Made by a program: the position numbers and the translations under genes. The notes below the pieces were generated by a model. That model was not told the DNA's origin. It saw nothing but the letters and a program-made list of their open reading frames with translations, and searched no databases. Shown here piece by piece: positions 10,484 to 14,772 of a stretch of DNA of 14,772 nucleotides (positions are counted from its first letter, which is position 1; every line of letters begins with the position of its first letter). Origin of the DNA: Conidiobolus incongruus B7586 (lineage: Eukaryota > Entomophthoromycota > Entomophthoromycetes > Entomophthorales > Conidiobolaceae); contig JNEM01006226.1 in NCBI GenBank assembly GCA_000697335.1, positions 1-14,772 of the forward strand, given 5' to 3'.

Positions 10484-10861
10484 AAATGTATTAAAAGGGA
10501 AGTTGGTATAATAATTTGATATAAATATTATATATTATCTTTATAAAAAAAGTGTTATTTAATTTTTAGTAAATTTTAATGATTTAACATATTTTCATTT
10601 TCTCTATTTTTAAATAATGAAACTCGATTATATAACCTTAAGTTATTTTTTATTTAATTCTCATTTATGGGATTTTGATTAATTTTACTTAACAAAAATG
10701 ATATCGAATCAAATAGGGAATAATAAAGCCTAAATATCAACTTTACAATTAATTAAACACATTTAATATATTGAATGGAATTTTTGATCATAGAGTTTAA
10801 TTAGGAACTGATATTATTATTTGTATTGAAATGAAAATACTGGAAATAGTTTAAAAAGAAT

Positions 10862-10868
10862 AAAAAAA
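10862..10868 (-). terminator. RNA polymerase III T-tract after tRNA-Val
   Basis: Seven A's on the plus strand are seven T's on the tRNA strand, about 20 bases after the tRNA 3' end. That is a normal distance for Pol III termination and supports the tRNA as a transcribed unit. Confidence 0.65.
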
Positions 10869-10887
10869 TTATCAAATAACATAATAC

Positions 10888-10960
10888 TGTTGCTACTCAG
10901 GATTGAACCGAGGACCTCGTGCGTGTGAAGCACATGTGTTAAACACTACACTATAGTAAC
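10888..10960 (-). tRNA. tRNA-Val(CAC): tRNA-Val, anticodon CAC, intronless, two atypical positions
   Basis: A 73-base cloverleaf reads from 10960 to 10888. Acceptor GTTACTA pairs with TAGCAAC except for an A-C mismatch at 4-69. The D stem is GTGT/ACAC with loop AGTGTTTA. The anticodon stem TGTGC/GCACG encloses TTCACAC, so the anticodon is CAC (reads GUG, valine). The variable loop is AGGTC. The T stem is CTCGG/CTGAG with loop TTCAATC, giving a good B box (GGTTCAATCC). The discriminator is A73, and CCA is not encoded, as usual in eukaryotic nuclear genes. Two oddities: the D loop has GT where nearly all tRNAs have the G18-G19 pair (normal eukaryotic tRNA-Val reads AGTGGTTA), and the acceptor stem carries the mismatch. 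It is either a slightly degenerate copy or a functional variant. Confidence 0.85.
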
Positions 10961-12097
10961 CATTTTGCTACTAAATACAATACATAACATTCTGTCAAAA
11001 ACTGATAAACAATTTTTGAGTAAATTTGTTCATAAAAATTCCAATTTTTGTATCAAGATTAAAAGAATGTTGCATTTATTTGAAGAATCGATTTATATAA
11101 AATTTGATATTATAAATACAAAACATATCCTCATTATATCGCTAACCAGCAATTATTAAAATATTTAAACATTTGATTATCAATAGATGTTAACTTTACC
11201 ATTTCCATCAATAATATGTAAACTACGGATTTAAAAAATATTAAACTAAGAAAATGAACTTGAAAATTCAAGACAATATCAATAATTGATAGTATTGTTA
11301 TTTTGAAGTTATATCAAAATAAGTTAAAAAATCAAATATAATATTTTTTTCAAAGGTATGATAAATGCTTGATTTAAAATTAACATAATTTAATCACTGG
11401 AATTTTATTTTATATTTGAATATAGAGGATCATAGCCCTTGCACTTAAACCTGAAATAGGCTAGTTCATCATCACCAAACAATATTTGGTTATTGAAATG
11501 ATACTATAGCAAAAGTTTAATCACTTCCTCATTTTGTTGATTATTTGACTTGTCAAAAGTGTTTATATCTTAAATCATTCTTTTCAAATATTATGGGTCA
11601 AGGATTATAATTTTTTGGATTTTATTTCTAAAGTATTAATTAGTGTACCTTATTTTCTTCATATTTTCGAAAAGTTGGATATAATAAATTAAATATTATA
11701 AACATACTTTGATAATCAATTAAATCCAGTGCAATTATTGATCTATGTAATGCCTTAAATTATTGAAATATTATTTTTTGAGTAAAGATCGAATCTAAAA
11801 ATTGAAATTAATAATTGAAATAATATCATTTAATGTGAATAATATGATATTTTAAAGATATACCTGCCTAATATATAAATGTTTGTAAATATGAATATCC
11901 AAATATTGTCTATCAAAAATAATATAATAAATAAATTAGATCTTAAATTAAACATATATGATTTAAAAATGTGTTATTATTGTGGTTATTGGAAATTAAT
12001 GCCTTTAATTTTTTGAAATATCCCATAATAATTCAGTAGAATTCATAGTTTAATTAGATTAATATCTCATACAGTATTATTATCATAAACTCACAAA
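10961..12097. other. Spacer between tRNA-Val and the MTP18 gene
   Basis: Mostly AT-rich DNA without a recognisable gene. A patch of higher G+C at about 11418-11540 contains a small hairpin (ACCAAA 11474-11479 with TTTGGT 11485-11490) and gives a protein-like but interrupted minus-strand reading (11405-11569). The plus-strand open frame at 10965-11159 begins with TTG and has spacer-like composition, so I do not call it. I saw no tRNA or snRNA hallmark here. The MTP18 promoter must lie at the right end, where I see no distinctive TATA or CCAAT element. Confidence 0.5.
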
Positions 12098-12768
12098 ATG
12101 TCGGATATTACACCAAGCAAAAATCAGTTGGAAAAAATAGACAGTCAGGTTGAACCTAATCCATTCCGTCAGGTTCCGTTAAGATATCTTGGATATACTA
12201 ATGAATTGGGTGAAGCTTTTAGACCTTTGATCCCCAGATGGTTAGTCAACGCTACTTATGGTGTAGCTGCTCTATATACCATTGGCGATGCTGGATACCA
12301 GGTAACAATTATTCAATATATAATGTTATACATTGATCATTTATCTTTCATGTTTAGGGAAACAGAGATAGGACCAAAGCAAAAGATTTGGCTGAAAAAT
12401 TAGGATACTGCTCTGAATTAAGCAAAAATTACCAGAATAAGGTTATGACCAGTGTTGTAGCAGATACATTGATCTGGCAGACACTAGCATCACTACTCGT
12501 CCCTCCTCTCTTGATCCATCAAACAACAAAGCGAACCAATCAATTTTTGCAAAGTAGCTATATTCAAAAAGCCCAGATCAAATCTCCCAAGTTGCCTTGG
12601 CAGATGATCAAATTATGGTCTCCTACTTTAGCTGGTTTAGCTGTGATTCCTTTGATTGTTCATCCCATTGATGAGGGAGTTACACTTCTTCTCGATTATA
12701 CTACTCGTCCCCTCTTTAGAAAATGGTTTGACGGTCAAAAGCAGTTTCCTGCTCCCCAATTTCAATAG
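12098..12768 (+). CDS. MTP18: Mitochondrial fission process protein 1 (MTP18/MTFP1), two exons
   Basis: Inner-mitochondrial-membrane protein of the MTP18 family, which in animals promotes mitochondrial division. Exons 12098-12301 (68 codons) and 12358-12768 give 204 residues. Human MTFP1 is 166, so this one is somewhat longer, mainly at the N-terminus and in the middle. Hallmarks: RYLGYTNELGEAFRPLIPRW at 29-48 (human RYLGYANEVGEAFR...), VVADTLIWQTLASLLVPP at 101-118, and GLAVIPLIVHPIDEGVTLLL at 161-180. Three hydrophobic spans sit at about 49-64, 105-121 and 154-170. No classic cleavable presequence is visible; the first 25 residues are polar. The start ATG has AAA before it (A at -3). The stop is TAG at 12766-12768. 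RLP24 follows on the same strand with its own start 415 bases later, so they are separate units. Confidence 0.93.
12302..12357 (+). other. Intron of the MTP18 gene
   Basis: The 56-base intron has 5' GTAACA after CAG and 3' TTCATGTTTAG. It lies between whole codons, after IGDAGYQ and before GNRDRTKAKD. Without splicing the frame shifts (56 is not a multiple of three) and ends at TAG 12401-12403 after 101 residues, losing the DTLIWQ and HPID segments. No strong CTAAC branch site is seen. Confidence 0.9.
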
Positions 12769-13183
12769 TTTAAACGATGTAAAAGTTAGAATATTATAAT
12801 ATATTTACTTAAATTAGAATTCCTAATGCTTTTAATTTTAATAAATTATAAGTATCATTTTGATCATATATTTAAATTAACATAATTTCTATTTATACAT
12901 TGATTTTTATGATCATATCATTAAATAGCTACAAACTGGAAATGATAAAAAATATATTTGAGCTCAATATTGATTGAATTATGATGTTTTGTTTAAAACA
13001 AGACAACTATACCAATAATATATTCCACTCAACTCAGTGTTACCCAAATAATGACTCAATTCTTTTTTAATTTGAATCCCATAAACTGAATTTCATAAAT
13101 TTATCATTCCTTGTTATAAATTTAAAATTTGATGTATTAAAAATTAAAATAATTGATATAATACTTATTAAATATATTAAAAT
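12769..13183. other. Spacer between MTP18 and RLP24
   Basis: These 415 AT-rich bases contain the MTP18 3' end signal and must contain the RLP24 promoter. No clear TATA, CCAAT or other element stands out from the background. The minus-strand open frame crossing its right end (13067-13294) overlaps RLP24 exon 1 and is a shadow. Confidence 0.55.
12840..12845 (+). terminator. Polyadenylation signal AATAAA after MTP18
   Basis: AATAAA occurs 72 bases after the TAG stop, a normal position for a fungal 3' end signal. Confidence 0.5.
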
Positions 13184-13732
13184 ATGAGGATTGAAAAGTG
13201 TTATTTTTGCTCTTCTAATGTTTATCCTGGTCATGGCGTGATGTTTGTTAGAAATGATAGTAAATGCTTCAGATTTTGTGCTTCTAAATGCCACAGAAAC
13301 TTTAAATTAAAGCGTAATCCAAGAAAGGTTCGCTGGACTAAGGCTTTCCGTAAGAGTGCTGGCAAAGAAATGACTATTGTAAAAATATTTATATAATACT
13401 GCGAATGCATGAACTAATTTTTATTAATTTAGGATCCTACCTTTGAATTTGAGAAACGCCGTAATATTCCAGTTCGCTATGATAGAGATCTCATGTCTAC
13501 CACTATTAAGGCTATGAAGAGAGTTCAAGAAATCAAGAGCAAGAGAGAAAGAGCCTTCTTCAAAAATCGCATGTCTGGAAACAAAGAACTCGACAGACAA
13601 AAGGATATTCGCGATATTCAGCAAAATCTCAACCTTCTGCCTATTTCTCACAAGCAGCTCCAGCAAGAAGTTGTCAAGATTCTCCAATTGGGAGACAAAA
13701 ACGAATCCGAAAGTATGGATACCTCCAACTAA
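13184..13732 (+). CDS. RLP24: Ribosome biogenesis protein RLP24 (eL24-like), two exons
   Basis: Pre-60S assembly factor that holds the site of ribosomal protein eL24 in nucleolar particles and is released in the cytoplasm by the AAA ATPase Drg1/Afg2. Exons 13184-13378 (65 codons) and 13433-13732 give 164 residues. The N-terminus is near-identical to the family: [18 protein letters not shown], with the zinc ligands C6, C9, C32 and C36, then [20 protein letters not shown] (43-62) and FEFEKRRN (69-76). It then has a basic helix, [20 protein letters not shown] (about 94-113). This distinguishes it from eL24 itself, which lacks the FEFEKRRN and long basic helix pattern. Yeast Rlp24 is 199 residues, with a C-terminal tail of about 50 that recruits Drg1. 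Here, as in human RSL24D1 (163), that tail is short and ends in acidic and serine-rich sequence ([13 protein letters not shown]). The start is the first in-frame ATG, matching the family start exactly. Confidence 0.97.
13379..13432 (+). other. Intron of the RLP24 gene
   Basis: The 54-base intron has 5' GTAAAA after ATT and 3' TTAATTTAG. A CTAAT branch-site candidate lies at 13414-13418, about 15 bases before the acceptor. It falls between codons, joining KEMTI to [11 protein letters not shown], which restores the family alignment. Read-through ends after five codons. Confidence 0.93.
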
Positions 13733-13850
13733 TTCATTTTCAACATTTATCACTGTTTATAAATAGACCATATTTTTAGTATTATAATCACTGTTAGAAC
13801 CTTATTTAAGACTAAAACCAATGATACTCTAGCTTGTCATGAATGGGTAA

Positions 13851-13875
13851 TATTTATTATTATCATTATTATTAA
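13851..13875. repeat. Imperfect ATT microsatellite
   Basis: TATTTATTATTATCATTATTATT-type tract, about seven ATT units with one interruption. It lies in the RLP24 3' flank just before the AATAAA. Confidence 0.7.
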
Positions 13876-13879
13876 CCAG

Positions 13880-13885
13880 AATAAA
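13880..13885 (+). terminator. Polyadenylation signal AATAAA after RLP24
   Basis: AATAAA lies 148 bases after the RLP24 stop, just after the first ATT repeat. It is the first canonical hexamer downstream of the gene on this strand. Confidence 0.4.
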
Positions 13886-13940
13886 CCTCATACAATTAAT
13901 AAGAATAACACATTTTCCACTATTATTTCATTATTTATTT

Positions 13941-13990
13941 AATATTATTATTATTATTATTATCATTATTTCTTATTATTACTTATTAAT
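13941..13990. repeat. Imperfect ATT microsatellite
   Basis: Six perfect ATT units at 13944-13961 continue as an interrupted ATT/TTA tract to about 13990. Simple repeats like this are likely to vary in length between strains. Confidence 0.8.
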
Positions 13991-14053
13991 CTCACTTTAT
14001 TTATATTATGGTATTAAGTATCTTTGCATCTTTTTTTCAAATATAAATATAGG

Positions 14054-14059
14054 TTTATT
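14054..14059 (-). terminator. Polyadenylation signal AATAAA after the small minus-strand gene
   Basis: On the minus strand AATAAA lies 60 bases after the TAA stop of the 64-codon gene. The sensible spacing gives modest support that the small frame is a real gene. Confidence 0.4.
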
Positions 14060-14118
14060 TGCTATTTGAAAAATTACTATTAAAGAATAAATTACATTCT
14101 ATTGAGGTTGACTTATAT

Positions 14119-14313
14119 TTAGTTGGAATTAGTCAACTCTTGTAAACTGTTGAAGACTTGGTTCAATTGATGGCTAATATTGTTAGGTAAACTATGAACA
14201 GCAACTTCATTCGAAAGAAAATGTTCGAGTGTAGTATAAGCTTCACCTAAAGGAACTAATTTTGAATCCATTACTTTGAGATTTAAAGGTCTTGGTAATA
14301 CTTTAGAAGACAT
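14119..14313 (-). CDS. Small predicted helical protein of unknown function
   Basis: A complete 64-codon frame runs from an ATG (A at -3) to TAA, and I do not recognise the family. The case for a real gene: its base composition and codon mix resemble the named genes and not the spacer, it reads MSSKVLPRPLNLKVM... with a protein-like residue balance, it drops back to pure A/T at both ends, and AATAAA follows 60 bases after the stop. After a proline-containing N-terminus (about 1-15) the rest (about 16-62) looks like two amphipathic helices broken near a proline at residue 43, with regularly spaced L, V and F. That is typical of small subunits of helical-bundle complexes (DASH, BLOC-1, Mediator). 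A faint likeness to the LS(D/E)...TL(D/E) part of Dam1 exists but is too weak to name it. No signal peptide or membrane span was seen. Confidence 0.6.
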   Translation of the reverse strand: MSSKVLPRPLNLKVMDSKLVPLGEAYTTLEHFLSNEVAVHSLPNNISHQLNQVFNSLQELTNSN

Positions 14314-14772
14314 GATAGAATATTAAAATATCTAATTAACTATTCATACAAAATCAATTCTCAGTTTATTTGTTACAATAATTATAAATATTAAAGTTAT
14401 GGGTCCTTATTGGAATTTTGATTTGACTAATGTTAGAATTTATTAATTGGAATTTTAGTAAATTATTATAACTAATTAAATATGTTAATTTAACCTTTAT
14501 AACTAATTAATCTAATGTCACCAATTCTTATTTTATATAAACATTTTGATTAATAATTATTAAAAAAGTTTAAAAAGTTAATCAAAATTACATTAGTTTT
14601 TAATTAACAAAATATATTAATTAGTTAATAACAAGTTATATAATATACACTAACCTATAAAAATGAATTATAAAATAAAAATTACTTATATATTTACTTA
14701 TAACTTAAAGATTCTTAATTAAATCAATTAAAAATAAGATATATAATTAAGATATATTATTTAACTATAATA
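14314..14772. other. AT-rich right end of the window
   Basis: No gene is visible. It must contain the promoter of the small minus-strand gene at its left end, without a distinctive element. Two short direct repeats occur: an 11-base ATTGGAATTTT at 14409-14419 and 14446-14456, and a 13-base TATAACTAATTAA at 14467-14479 and 14498-14510. From about 14520 onward the sequence is almost pure A/T. Confidence 0.6.

Larger units (their letters stand above)
10420..10887. other. Spacer upstream of the Nup82-like gene
   Basis: AT-rich DNA between the nucleoporin start and the tRNA. Apart from the possible TATA box (10478-10483) and the Pol III stop tract (10862-10868), nothing stands out. No open frame of interest was seen. 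Confidence 0.6.
13733..14118. other. Short spacer between convergent genes
   Basis: RLP24 and the small minus-strand gene converge here. It holds a 3' end signal for each (AATAAA at 13880-13885 on plus, 14054-14059 on minus) and two ATT-type simple repeats between and around them. Nothing else was seen. Confidence 0.6.

Noticed and set aside
10965-11159. 64-codon plus-strand frame next to the tRNA
   Set aside because: It starts with TTG, is made almost only of I, K, N, S and L codons as in the spacer, and shows no family or flanking signals.
11420-11640. Possible spliceosomal RNA, suggested by an Sm-like AATTTTTTGG near 11610
   Set aside because: None of the U1, U2, U4, U5 or U6 landmark sequences are present before it, and T-runs of this kind are common in the spacer.
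13067-13753. Minus-strand frames over RLP24
   Set aside because: They are antisense shadows of the RLP24 exons, whose product is unmistakable.
14409-14510. Two pairs of short direct repeats (11 and 13 bases)
   Set aside because: They are A/T-dominated and short, so chance or slippage is the simplest explanation. No element structure accompanies them.

Overview
The window looks like nuclear DNA of a fungus, probably an early-diverging, very AT-rich lineage (Entomophthoromycotina such as Conidiobolus, or a similar zygomycete-grade group; this placement is inference). Support: the sulfate permease, the Nup82/Nup88-type nucleoporin, the mitochondrial fission protein and the ribosome-biogenesis factor are eukaryotic single-copy-type genes of fungal style. 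Three of the five protein genes carry tiny introns (54 to 63 bases) with GT...AG ends. Coding DNA is visibly richer in G+C than the long A/T spacers around it.

Layout, left to right. 1-2879 is a gene-less AT-rich stretch with one good hairpin (359-398) and one faint coding-like patch (about 2039-2197). 2880-3000 holds a compact promoter (CCAAT, TGACGTGA, TATATAA). 3137-5386 (+) is an intronless SulP sulfate permease. 5387-8103 is another long spacer that contains what I read as a very degraded Ty1/copia RNase H remnant (about 6619-6875, minus strand). 8104-10419 (-) is a three-exon Nup82/Nup88-like nucleoporin of 732 residues. 10888-10960 (-) is a tRNA-Val(CAC) with two unusual positions. 10961-12097 is spacer with one patch of raised G+C. 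12098-12768 (+) is a two-exon MTP18/MTFP1 mitochondrial fission protein of 204 residues. 13184-13732 (+) is a two-exon RLP24 60S-biogenesis factor of 164 residues. 14119-14313 (-) is a small unrecognised helical protein of 64 residues that converges on RLP24.

The genes are not a functional cluster: sulfate uptake at the plasma membrane, nuclear pore export platform, mitochondrial inner membrane and nucleolar ribosome assembly are ordinary household jobs placed side by side. I found no new multi-gene system. The most useful second looks are the odd tRNA, the orphan small gene, the fossil retroelement and a few coding-like patches in the spacers.
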